The position numbers and the translations under genes were made by a program. From JAOZPE01 sp964601275 (GTDB lineage: Bacteria; Krumholzibacteriota; Krumholzibacteriia; JAJRXK01), in NCBI GenBank assembly GCA_964601275.1, contig CAZRMV010000006.1:124001-188000 (forward strand): a stretch of 64,000 bases of DNA, in the 5' to 3' direction. Of the stretch, positions 10,198 to 18,495 are shown one piece after another (within the stretch, counting starts at the first letter, position 1; each line of letters opens with the position of its first letter). The notes beneath the pieces were generated by a model. That model ran no database searches, had not been told where the DNA came from, and saw only the letters and a list, made by a program, of their open reading frames with translations.

Positions 10198-11873
10198 TTC
10201 GTCACGCCCCCACCCGGGGGCATGGGAAAGCGTAGGCCCTTTTCCTGCGCGAAGGCGACGGCCTCGGGATACCCCGCGTCGTAGTGACGGGCCACTCCGC
10301 TCAGGGGATCGGTGGTCAGGACCCGTTGCAGCCTGCGCTCGGCCGCGTCGGTCCCATCGGCCACGATGACCTGACCGGCATGGATCGCCAGTCCCATCCC
10401 CACTCCGCCTCCATGATGGATGCTCACCCACGAGGCGCCGTTCACCGCGTTGATCAGGGCGTTCAGCAGGGGCCAATCGGCCACCGCGTCGCTCCCATCG
10501 CGCATCGACTCGGTCTCGCGATAGGGAGAGGCGACGCTCCCGCTGTCCAGGTGATCCCGGCCGATCACGATCGGCGCCTTCACCTTGCCCCGCCGGACCA
10601 GGTCGTTGAAGGCGATGCCGGCCCGCGCGCGCTGACCGTACCCCAGCCAGCAGATCCGGGAAGGCAGGCCCTGGAACTTCACCTGTTGCCGGGCCATCTC
10701 GATCCAACGCTTCAGATGGGGTTCCTCGTCTCCGAACAACTCGATCATGACCCGGTCGGTCTCGTAGATATCCTCCGGCTCGCCGGACAAGGCGACCCAC
10801 CGGAACGGCCCCTTGCCTTCGCAGAAGAGCGGCCGGATGTAGGCGGGGACGAAGCCGGGATAGGCGAAGGCGTCTTCGAAGCCGGCGTCGCGAGCCATCC
10901 CCCGCAGGTTGTTCCCGTAGTCGAAGACCACCGACCCCTGTTTCTGCAGCCCGACCATGGCCTCGCAGTGCTCCCGCATCGACCGCATGGCCTCCCGGCG
11001 ATAGGTCTTCGGATCGCGAGCGCGCAGCTCCAAGGCCTCGGCGAAACCCATCTCATTGGGGATGTACCCGGCGGTGGGATCATGCGCGGAGGTCTGGTCG
11101 GTGACCACATCGATCGCCTCGCCCCGGCGGAGGATCTCGGGCACCACGTCGGCGCAGTTGCCCAACAGCCCCACCGAATAGGGACGGCCCTCCCCGGCCG
11201 CCTCGCGGCACCGGCGCAGAGCCTCGTCCAGCTCGGTGGTCTGGTCCATGAGGTAACCGGTCTCCAGCCTGCGCTGGATCCGCCGTGGATCGACCTCGAC
11301 GCACAGGGCGACTCCCTGGTTCATGGTCACCGAGAGCGGCTGCGCGCCTCCCATTCCTCCCAGGCCGCCGGTGAGGACGATGCGCCCTTTCAGATCTCCC
11401 CAACCCTCCTTGCGAGCCAGTGCGGCGAAGGTTTCATAGGTGCCCTGCAGGATGCCCTGGGTTCCGATGTAGATCCATGAACCTGCGGTCATCTGCCCGT
11501 ACATGATCAGCCCGGCGCGATCGAGCTCGTCGAAGTGTTCCCAGGTCGCCCAGCGCGGCACCAGGTTGGAGTTGGCGATGAGCACCCGGGGCGCGTCCGG
11601 ATGGCTCGGCATGACCGCGACCGGTTTGCCGCTCTGCACCAGCAGGGTCTGGTCGTCTTCGAGGCGCTCCAGTTCCGCCAGGATGGCATCGAAGGCATCC
11701 CAGTTCCGGGCCGCCTTCCCGCGACCGCCGTAGACCACCAACTCCTCGGGAATCTCCGCGACCTCGGGATCGAGATTGTGCTGGATCATCCTCCATGCGG
11801 CTTCCTGCACCCACCCCTTGCAGTGGAGATCCCTGCCGCGAGGAGCGCGGACGACCTCGTGTTTTCGACCCAT
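10194..11873 (-). CDS. hutU: Urocanate hydratase HutU
   Basis: HutU converts urocanate to 4-imidazolone-5-propionate using tightly bound NAD+. The 559-residue product carries the urocanase signatures KGWVQEAAWRMIQHNLDPEVAE, GQMTAGSWIYIGTQGILQGTYET, TGGLGGMGGAQPL and TDQTSAHDPTAGYIP (each beginning here in the expected order), the NAD site FDYGNNLRG and WVSIHHGGGVGMG. The start is ATG at 11871-11873 with AAGGAG seven bases upstream, which is better than an earlier in-frame codon at 11906. A weak promoter candidate lies about 35 bases upstream (-10 TATATC at 11907-11912). It is followed directly by hutI. Confidence 0.96.
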   Translation of the reverse strand: MGRKHEVVRAPRGRDLHCKGWVQEAAWRMIQHNLDPEVAEIPEELVVYGGRGKAARNWDAFDAILAELERLEDDQTLLVQSGKPVAVMPSHPDAPRVLIANSNLVPRWATWEHFDELDRAGLIMYGQMTAGSWIYIGTQGILQGTYETFAALARKEGWGDLKGRIVLTGGLGGMGGAQPLSVTMNQGVALCVEVDPRRIQRRLETGYLMDQTTELDEALRRCREAAGEGRPYSVGLLGNCADVVPEILRRGEAIDVVTDQTSAHDPTAGYIPNEMGFAEALELRARDPKTYRREAMRSMREHCEAMVGLQKQGSVVFDYGNNLRGMARDAGFEDAFAYPGFVPAYIRPLFCEGKGPFRWVALSGEPEDIYETDRVMIELFGDEEPHLKRWIEMARQQVKFQGLPSRICWLGYGQRARAGIAFNDLVRRGKVKAPIVIGRDHLDSGSVASPYRETESMRDGSDAVADWPLLNALINAVNGASWVSIHHGGGVGMGLAIHAGQVIVADGTDAAERRLQRVLTTDPLSGVARHYDAGYPEAVAFAQEKGLRFPMPPGGGVTK

Positions 11874-11972
11874 GATCGTTCTCCTTCGCTGGTCGACCGA
11901 GAGCAAGATATACCCTTCGAGTCGCTTTGGTAAGATCGAAACCCGCTCCCCCGGACCCGATGCCGACCGCTC

Positions 11973-14642
11973 CTATCGCCCCAGGAATTCGATGACCCGT
12001 TCGGCCATCTCCCGGCGCGTGGGAATCCACTCGCAGGGTCGAGGCATCGACTGCAGGAAGGTCACTCCGTAGCTTCGCTGCTGCAACCGCTGGTCCAAGA
12101 GCAAGACGACGCCGCGGTCCTCCCGGGTGCGCAGCAAACGGCCCACGCCCTGGCGCAACCGCAGCACCGCGTCGGCCAGGGCCACTTCCTGGAACGGATC
12201 CTTTCCCAGTCGCCGCGCACGATCGTAGCGTCCCTGGGTGATCGGTTCGGTCGGAACCGCAAAGGGCAGTCGGGGCACCACCAGCACCTCGAGTTCATCC
12301 CCGGGAAAATCGACGCCCTCCCAGAACGACCCGGTCGCCAACAGGATCGCCGATTCCACCTCCCGGAACACTCCGATGAGCCTCTCGCGCGCCCCTCCCG
12401 GGCGCTGCCGCAAAAGGACGGTTCCCGGACGTGGTGCACGCTCCTGGAAGAGATCCTCCTCTTCCGCCATGAAGGTGGGACGGAGCAGTTCGTACACCCG
12501 GTCGATGAGCTGGTAGCTGGTCGACAACATCAGGATCTTCGTCTTCAACCCCAGGGCAATGCTCTGGAGAACCTCCGCCACGATCTCCGGGAATCGTTCA
12601 TCCTTCGGCTCGACCAATTCGGGGGTGGTCAACACCAGCGCCTGCTCCTCGAAGCGGAACGGCGAGGGAACCTGCAGGCTGTGGGTGAAGCGGGAAACCC
12701 GGGAGAATCCGACGCTTTCCGCGAAAGGGCTGAAATCGCTGCCGACCGCCAGGGTGGCGCTGGTCATCACCACCGAGTGGAAGTGTTCGTCCCAGAGTCT
12801 CGAAAGAGGCTCCTCGAGGGTCAAGGGAGCGGCCACGATCGCAGTGAGTCCCCGGGTGCCTCCCCATTCGAACCAGTACACCCAGTCCTCGTCATCGGCC
12901 GCCACGCAGAAGGAGATCGCATCCACCAGGTCGGTATGGAAGGCAAGCAGCGACGCCAACCCTTCCCGCTCATCCTGGACCTGGGGAAGGATCTCGACGA
13001 AATCGGCGCTGATGTCGATCACCCCCGCCAGGTCGCGGCGCAGGGCCTCGGCCGATTCCATCAGGCGGCCGGTCTGCGGCCTGACTTCCCCGAATGCGAC
13101 ATCGCCGTCGGGATATCGATGCCGCCCGGCGCGGGTATGGCCTTCTCCCAGGCGCGCCTGGCACGACTGCTCCACCGCGTCGAACCACGCGGAGAAGGTG
13201 TTGAACCAGTGATCGAGGGAGCGATCCAGCTTCCTCACCTTCTCCAGGAGTCTTTCTTCCCCCCTCCGGTGGTGGGCGGCCCGCACGAGGTTCTCCAGGA
13301 CCTCCCGGAGTCCCTGGGCGGTCTTGTCGCCGCAGAGATTGCGGTAGACATCGAGCCGGTCGCGGCGGATCCAATGACTCAGGGCGCCGGTCGCGACCGC
13401 CTCGAGTTCGTGCGCTTCGTCCACGATGAGCAGCTTGGAAGGACCCAGCAAGGTCTGCGCGCTTCGCAGGTCCATCATGAGCAACGAGTGGTTGACCACC
13501 ACCACCGGGGCCTCGCGGGCCCGGCGCCGGGCGGCAACGACGAAGCAGAGCGGATCGCGATGACAGATGTGGGGCGAACACGGCTCCACCGACTCGAAGA
13601 AGCCCAACCAGTGCTTGGCGAACCAGGGATGATCGCTCAGTTCCTCCCGCCGTCCATCGGCGCTCTGGTGGCGCCAGCAGAAGAGCGCCAGCTGGGCCAG
13701 CGCGGCTTCCCGGTCTTCGGCTTTCTGGTGCATGGCGCGCCGGAACTGGCGATTGCAGAGATAGTTGTTGCGTCCCAGGAGCAGCCGCGCTTGTCCTGGA
13801 TAACCGAAGCGCGCCAGGAGAGGAAGATCTCCCTCCATGAGCTGATGCTGCAGGGCCTTGGTATAGGTGGAAACCACCACCCGCTCCTGGCGGCGGGCTC
13901 CGTGCAGAAGCGCCGGGACCAGGTAGGCGAGGGTCTTCCCGATTCCCGTACCCGCCTCGACCATGAGGTGTTCATCCCGATCGAGGACCTCGGCCACCGA
14001 CCTGGCCATCTCCAACTGCCCCTCCCGCGATTCGAAACCCTCCCCCAGGATCTGGGCGAGCCCGCCTTCCTCGCCGAGGATGTCCTCCACTTTTCGACCG
14101 CGCCACGTGTCCCAAGCCTCCTCGTCGACGGGCGGTCCCGCCGCCGGAGGCGCGAGGAACCACCGGGAAACGATCTCCCACGGCGCGCGCCCCAGGTGGG
14201 GGCCGGTCGAGAGGGCGCCCTCGGGCGCTTCCACTTCCAGCAACCTGGCCATGAGGGGCTGCATCTCGGCCAGGGCAAGCATCCGCGGCCGTCGCGACCG
14301 TTCCTCGAGCGATTGCCACCACGAGAGGAGGGCGAGGCAGAGATCCGCCCACCCGGCAAGGAGCTGCTCGAGGTCGAGACGATTGTCCGCGGCGAGGGTC
14401 TCCCGGAGCCGGGCGTCCACCTCCGAGAATCCCGCCGGCCAGAGAACATGGAACACCTCCCTCAAGGAAAGCGAGGTCTCGGTCGACGGCTCCTCCCCTA
14501 CGGTCAAGGGAGTCCAGCTCTCGGGAAGCGGAGCGTCCTCTTCCAGGAAGAGGGGTTCATCGCCGGGCAGAAGGGGCACCAGGATCCGCACCCCCTGGGG
14601 GCGATGGACCTTCGCCACCAGTCCGAAGCGAAGAGGCTTCAC
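11973..14642 (-). CDS. dinG: DinG-family iron-sulfur DNA helicase
   Basis: DinG-type enzymes are superfamily 2, XPD-like 5'-3' helicases that remove R-loops and other structures. The 889-residue protein has Walker A in VEAGTGIGKTLAY (about 228-240), the LIVDEAHELE box, VMTSATLAVGSDF, and C-terminal motifs ATGSFWEGVDFPGDELEVLV and LRLRQGVGRLLRTREDRGVV. Four cysteines for a 4Fe-4S cluster are present: NNYLCNRQ, then CSPHIC and PLCF. Residues 1-190 precede the helicase and resemble nothing recognised. The GTG start overlaps the ligA stop as GTGA and has GGAGGAG at ideal spacing, so dinG is coupled to ligA. A longer open frame into ligA is spurious. Confidence 0.9.
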   Translation of the reverse strand: MKPLRFGLVAKVHRPQGVRILVPLLPGDEPLFLEEDAPLPESWTPLTVGEEPSTETSLSLREVFHVLWPAGFSEVDARLRETLAADNRLDLEQLLAGWADLCLALLSWWQSLEERSRRPRMLALAEMQPLMARLLEVEAPEGALSTGPHLGRAPWEIVSRWFLAPPAAGPPVDEEAWDTWRGRKVEDILGEEGGLAQILGEGFESREGQLEMARSVAEVLDRDEHLMVEAGTGIGKTLAYLVPALLHGARRQERVVVSTYTKALQHQLMEGDLPLLARFGYPGQARLLLGRNNYLCNRQFRRAMHQKAEDREAALAQLALFCWRHQSADGRREELSDHPWFAKHWLGFFESVEPCSPHICHRDPLCFVVAARRRAREAPVVVVNHSLLMMDLRSAQTLLGPSKLLIVDEAHELEAVATGALSHWIRRDRLDVYRNLCGDKTAQGLREVLENLVRAAHHRRGEERLLEKVRKLDRSLDHWFNTFSAWFDAVEQSCQARLGEGHTRAGRHRYPDGDVAFGEVRPQTGRLMESAEALRRDLAGVIDISADFVEILPQVQDEREGLASLLAFHTDLVDAISFCVAADDEDWVYWFEWGGTRGLTAIVAAPLTLEEPLSRLWDEHFHSVVMTSATLAVGSDFSPFAESVGFSRVSRFTHSLQVPSPFRFEEQALVLTTPELVEPKDERFPEIVAEVLQSIALGLKTKILMLSTSYQLIDRVYELLRPTFMAEEEDLFQERAPRPGTVLLRQRPGGARERLIGVFREVESAILLATGSFWEGVDFPGDELEVLVVPRLPFAVPTEPITQGRYDRARRLGKDPFQEVALADAVLRLRQGVGRLLRTREDRGVVLLLDQRLQQRSYGVTFLQSMPRPCEWIPTRREMAERVIEFLGR

Positions 14643-16681
14643 CGCGTCTCCTCCAGGAGGGAGAGAAAGCCGTTCTCGTCCAGCACCTCGATTCCCAACT
14701 CCTCGGCCTTGCTCTTCTTGCGCCCGGGATTCTCCCCGGCCACCACGTAGTCGGTGCGCCGGCTCACGCTGCCGGTCACCTTGCCTCCCTTGCGTTCGAT
14801 GCGTTCTTTCGCCTCGCGGCGATCCATCGAGGAGAGGGTTCCGGTCAGCACGAAGGTCCTGCCCTTCAGGGGAAGCTCTTCCGACTCGGCGGAACCCGGC
14901 TCGACGGTGGCGAAAAGTCCGCGTTCCAGCAGGGCGTCGATGAGCTCGGCGCGACGTTGCAGTTCTTCGACGACGCTCTGCGCGGTGGTCGGACCGAAGT
15001 CCTCGATGGCTTCCACCTTTTCCCGGCTGGCCTTTCTCAACTTCTCGAAGGTGTGGAAATGGCGCGCAAGCTGGCGCGCGGCGGAAATGCCGACATGGCG
15101 GAGACCGAGGGCGAAGATCTGGTTCGCCAAGGGGCGACTCCGCGAAGCGTCGATGGCCCGGATCAGGTTCGCCGCGCTCTTCTCCCCCCATCCTTCCAGT
15201 CTCACCAAGTCGCTCTCCTCCAGGTCATAGAGGTCGGGGATGCCGCGCACCAATCCCTTCTCGAGGAAGAGATCGATCCAGCGCGCGCCAAGCCCTTCGA
15301 TATCCATGCCGTCGCGGCTGGCCCAGTGTTGGATGGCCCGGCGTTGTTGGCCGGGGCAAAGGGGATTGAGACAACGCAGGGCAACTTCTCCCTCCAGGCG
15401 CTTCAAGCTGGAGCCGCAGGAGGGACACTTGCCGGGCAGGCGGTAGGGACGGCTCCCCGGCGGCCGGCGTTCCAGCACCACGTGCACGACCTTGGGGATG
15501 ATGTCTCCGCCCTTCTCGATGATCACGGTGTCGTGGACCCGGATGTCCTTCCGATCGATCTCGTCCTGGTTGTGCAAGGTAGCCCGCGAAACCACCGATC
15601 CCGCCAACTCCACCGGACGCAGATTGGCTACTGGCGTGACCACTCCGGTGCGACCCACCGACGCCTCGATGCTCTCCACCACCGTCTCCGCCTGTTCCGC
15701 CGCAAACTTGAACGCCAATGCCCAGCGAGGGGTCTTGGCGGTGCTTCCCAAGTGTTCCCACTGGGTGATGTCGTCCAGCTTGATCACCGCGCCGTCGATC
15801 TGGTAGGAGAGCGCATCCCGTTTCCGCTCGAGTTCGTCGAGAGCGGCGTAGACTTCCGCCAGGCTCTCCACCCGCACCCGCTCTTCCGTCACGGGGAATC
15901 CCAGATCGACCAGCAACTCCAGCTCCGCCCAATGGGAACCCAGTGCCACCGGCGTCGGCACCGCGATGCTGTACGCCCAGAACCTCAGCGGGCGGCGGGC
16001 CACTTCCTCCACATCGAGGGTCTTGAGGCTTCCTGCGGTGGCATTGCGGGGGTTCGCGAAGACCGGCAACCCTTCCTCTTCACGGAGACGATTGAAGCGA
16101 CGAAAGGACGAAAGCGGCATGTAGACCTCGCCGCGCACTTCCAGCATCTGGTGATCTCCAAGGGCCCGTTGTGCCTTCGCCGCGTCGACGCGATGGGGAA
16201 TGTCCCGGATCGTGGCAAGATTCGCAGTGATGACATCCCCTCTGCGTCCATCTCCCCGGGTGAGCCCCACGGTGAACCTGCCCTCCTCGTAGCGCAGGGC
16301 GGCGGCGACGCCATCGATCTTGGGTTCGACCACGTAGGCCGCAGGTTCCTTCCCGAGGGCCTTGGTCAATCGCTGGTGGAAGGCCTCGATCTCCGCGCGG
16401 TCGTAGGAATTGGCCAGGGAGATCATGGGAACGCTGTGGTCCAGTGACGGGAAATTCTCGTCCCGATCGCTGCCCACGCGCCGCGTGGGCGATCCTTCGC
16501 TCTTCAGGGCGGGAAAGCGAGCCTCAAGCCGCTCCAGTTCCTTCACCAACGCGTCGTATTCGGCGTCGGTGATCTCCGGTTGCGCCTTGCGGTAGTACAG
16601 CTCGTCGTGACGGGCGATTTCCCGGCGCAGCCACTCGACGCGCCGTCGAGCCTCCGAGAGATTCCTGGGATCTACGGACAC
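14639..16681 (-). CDS. ligA: NAD-dependent DNA ligase LigA
   Basis: LigA seals nicks at replication and repair using NAD+. The 680-residue protein shows the standard order: Ia domain with ARHDELYYRKAQPEITDAEYD; the adenylation site VEPKIDGVAA with Lys121; OB fold; a four-cysteine zinc finger CPSCGSSL...CLNPLCPGQ; helix-hairpin-helix repeats ending near IEDFGPTTAQSVVEEL; and a C-terminal BRCT domain (LKGRTFVLTGTLSSMDR to about residue 678). The start is GTG with a modest GAAGGTAG upstream. It is followed by dinG with a four-base overlap. All key residues appear intact. Confidence 0.97.
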   Translation of the reverse strand: MSVDPRNLSEARRRVEWLRREIARHDELYYRKAQPEITDAEYDALVKELERLEARFPALKSEGSPTRRVGSDRDENFPSLDHSVPMISLANSYDRAEIEAFHQRLTKALGKEPAAYVVEPKIDGVAAALRYEEGRFTVGLTRGDGRRGDVITANLATIRDIPHRVDAAKAQRALGDHQMLEVRGEVYMPLSSFRRFNRLREEEGLPVFANPRNATAGSLKTLDVEEVARRPLRFWAYSIAVPTPVALGSHWAELELLVDLGFPVTEERVRVESLAEVYAALDELERKRDALSYQIDGAVIKLDDITQWEHLGSTAKTPRWALAFKFAAEQAETVVESIEASVGRTGVVTPVANLRPVELAGSVVSRATLHNQDEIDRKDIRVHDTVIIEKGGDIIPKVVHVVLERRPPGSRPYRLPGKCPSCGSSLKRLEGEVALRCLNPLCPGQQRRAIQHWASRDGMDIEGLGARWIDLFLEKGLVRGIPDLYDLEESDLVRLEGWGEKSAANLIRAIDASRSRPLANQIFALGLRHVGISAARQLARHFHTFEKLRKASREKVEAIEDFGPTTAQSVVEELQRRAELIDALLERGLFATVEPGSAESEELPLKGRTFVLTGTLSSMDRREAKERIERKGGKVTGSVSRRTDYVVAGENPGRKKSKAEELGIEVLDENGFLSLLEETR

Positions 16682-16773
16682 GATCTACCTTCACCTCGCC
16701 GAAGAAGCGAATCGTTGACGACCCAGAGGATGCCACAGCATCGACCCGACCGCCACGCTGGAGGCGGGAGGAA

Positions 16774-18495
16774 TCAGAACTCGTTGATCAACGCGATATG
16801 GATCAGGCCCTCGGAGAAGCTGAGCGCTCCCGGGAATCCGAGGCTCAGGTCGATCCGTCCGAAGGGGGCGGGAGTTCGAAGCCCCACGCCGAAACCACGG
16901 ATCCAGCTTTCCTCGGCCCGCAACCGGCCCTCTTCCAGGACGGTCTCCCGGATGAACCCGAGGTCGTAGAACGCGTAGACGTTTCCCTTTCGGGCCTTTC
17001 CCATCACCAGCTCGAGGGTCCCGTGGGACACCACTTCGCCGTGCCGTTCGTCTTCTCGGTGTCCGCGAACGGTGGTGGCCCCCCCGATGTAGAACTGTTC
17101 GGAAACCGGAACTGGCAGATCGCTGGTCGAGACGGAAGCCCAGCGGGCTCTCCCCTGCACCGCGAACTGTGAACTGACCGCCATTCCCAGATGGAGATCG
17201 AAATCGACGATCGTCTGCTGGGAACTCTCGGTGGCGGGCTGGGAAGGAAGCGGATTCTGTACCTTCTGGGCGACCTTCGCGTATTCGAAATTGCTGCGGA
17301 TCCTCCCGAAGATCCCCGCTCCTTCCTCCGGGCGCCGCACCGCCATGCTCAATCTCAAGAGTGCCCGGCGACGCGTCCGGAGGATTCCTTCATCTCCGAT
17401 GAAGGAAGTGCGGTCGATCCCGCCGCCCACCTGGACATCGTTGACCCCTCTCCACGGGAGGCGGATCACCGCGTCACCCAGGATGGTATCGAAGAGCTGG
17501 TCCTGATGGCGTTGCCCCAGGCCCAGTCCCAGATCGAATGGGGAATGGAAGATGAGGGGCTCCAGGTAGGACAGGTCCAGGGTTCGGCGGGTCTTGCCGT
17601 CGTCCAGGTAACGCAGACTGAACTGCCGGGCGGTGCCGAAGAGATCGAGCAGGACCAGATCGACGTTACCGAAGACCCGGGTGTCCTGGTTCTCTTGACC
17701 TCCGGCGACCCCGAGGGCCGCCGAGATGCGCCCCGTGCTTTGAGGCTGCTCGACCCGGAGCACGATGTCGACCTTCGAAAGGTCCGAACCGGTGAGAACG
17801 GGCCGCGCCTCGAGGACGCGTTGGACGATCTCCCGTGCTTCCAGTCGGCTGCGGGCCACCTGGAGGTTCCGCTCGTTGTAGATCGCGCCTTCGTGGAGCC
17901 CCGAGAGCCGGGCGATGACCTCGGGACGGGTGTGGGTCGCGCCTTCCACCCGGATCGCGCTCACCGAGGCCATCCGTCCGGGCAGCAGGAGGAGTTCGAG
18001 CCGCACCCCTCCGCCGGTCGAATCGGCCTCGACACTGCGAGCGGTCACGCTTGCGAAGGGATATCCCGCTTCCCCGAGGCGGGTCAGCCCCGCGGCGCAG
18101 TCCTGTTCCCACCGGCCGGGACGATAGGGGGTTCCTTCCTTCAGGTTCGATCCTTCGATGAACCGCGCCCACTGGAGACTGTCGGCTCCATCCAGCTTGA
18201 TCTCGACGATGTGGGCCCGGGGGCCGGGATGGATCAGGAGGGTGTCGCCCCCCGCGCTCATCCCGATGCGGGCCCACAGCCATCCCTCGGCCCTCATCTC
18301 CTCCCATACCGCCCGGGCCCAATCCCGCGGAGGGCGTAGACCCGGAGGACGACCCAACGCCCGCTGGGCGACCGCGGACACCACCGGTCCGGCCCGGAGC
18401 ACCGGCTGCGGCACCAGCGGAACGCGCTCCCCCGCTGAGGCGCCCGACCACGACGCCGCAACCAGGAACAGGAGATGGATCCAGACCCTCCGCAT
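16774..18495 (-). CDS. Omp85-family outer-membrane protein (BamA/TamA-like)
   Basis: The 573-residue protein has a signal peptide (residues 1-22, ending SGASAG), POTRA-like periplasmic domains (about 90-250, with HIVEIKLDGADS and VSAIRVEGATHTRPEVIARL) and a C-terminal beta-barrel from about 260. The diagnostic Omp85 loop motif appears as FYIGGATTVRGHRED, the VRG of which is the conserved VRGF/Y element. It ends in phenylalanine (ALINEF). Omp85 proteins insert or move proteins across the outer membrane. With about two POTRA domains it is nearer TamA or a specialised secretion Omp85 than the main BamA. Its start overlaps the stop of the preceding 1174-residue protein by one base (TGATG), suggesting the two work together. 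Confidence 0.83.
   Translation of the reverse strand: MRRVWIHLLFLVAASWSGASAGERVPLVPQPVLRAGPVVSAVAQRALGRPPGLRPPRDWARAVWEEMRAEGWLWARIGMSAGGDTLLIHPGPRAHIVEIKLDGADSLQWARFIEGSNLKEGTPYRPGRWEQDCAAGLTRLGEAGYPFASVTARSVEADSTGGGVRLELLLLPGRMASVSAIRVEGATHTRPEVIARLSGLHEGAIYNERNLQVARSRLEAREIVQRVLEARPVLTGSDLSKVDIVLRVEQPQSTGRISAALGVAGGQENQDTRVFGNVDLVLLDLFGTARQFSLRYLDDGKTRRTLDLSYLEPLIFHSPFDLGLGLGQRHQDQLFDTILGDAVIRLPWRGVNDVQVGGGIDRTSFIGDEGILRTRRRALLRLSMAVRRPEEGAGIFGRIRSNFEYAKVAQKVQNPLPSQPATESSQQTIVDFDLHLGMAVSSQFAVQGRARWASVSTSDLPVPVSEQFYIGGATTVRGHREDERHGEVVSHGTLELVMGKARKGNVYAFYDLGFIRETVLEEGRLRAEESWIRGFGVGLRTPAPFGRIDLSLGFPGALSFSEGLIHIALINEF

Noticed and set aside
10198..10800. Open extension of hutI into hutU
   Set aside because: The ATG in the ATGA overlap gives the full HutI family length; upstream residues are shadow of hutU.
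12681..14750. Plus-strand frame of 689 codons opposite dinG
   Set aside because: Antisense to a helicase with all motifs; composition is that of a shadow frame.
14643..15191. Open extension of dinG into ligA
   Set aside because: The GTG at 14640-14642 has a perfect ribosome site and overlaps the ligA stop; the extension is out of frame with real LigA sequence.
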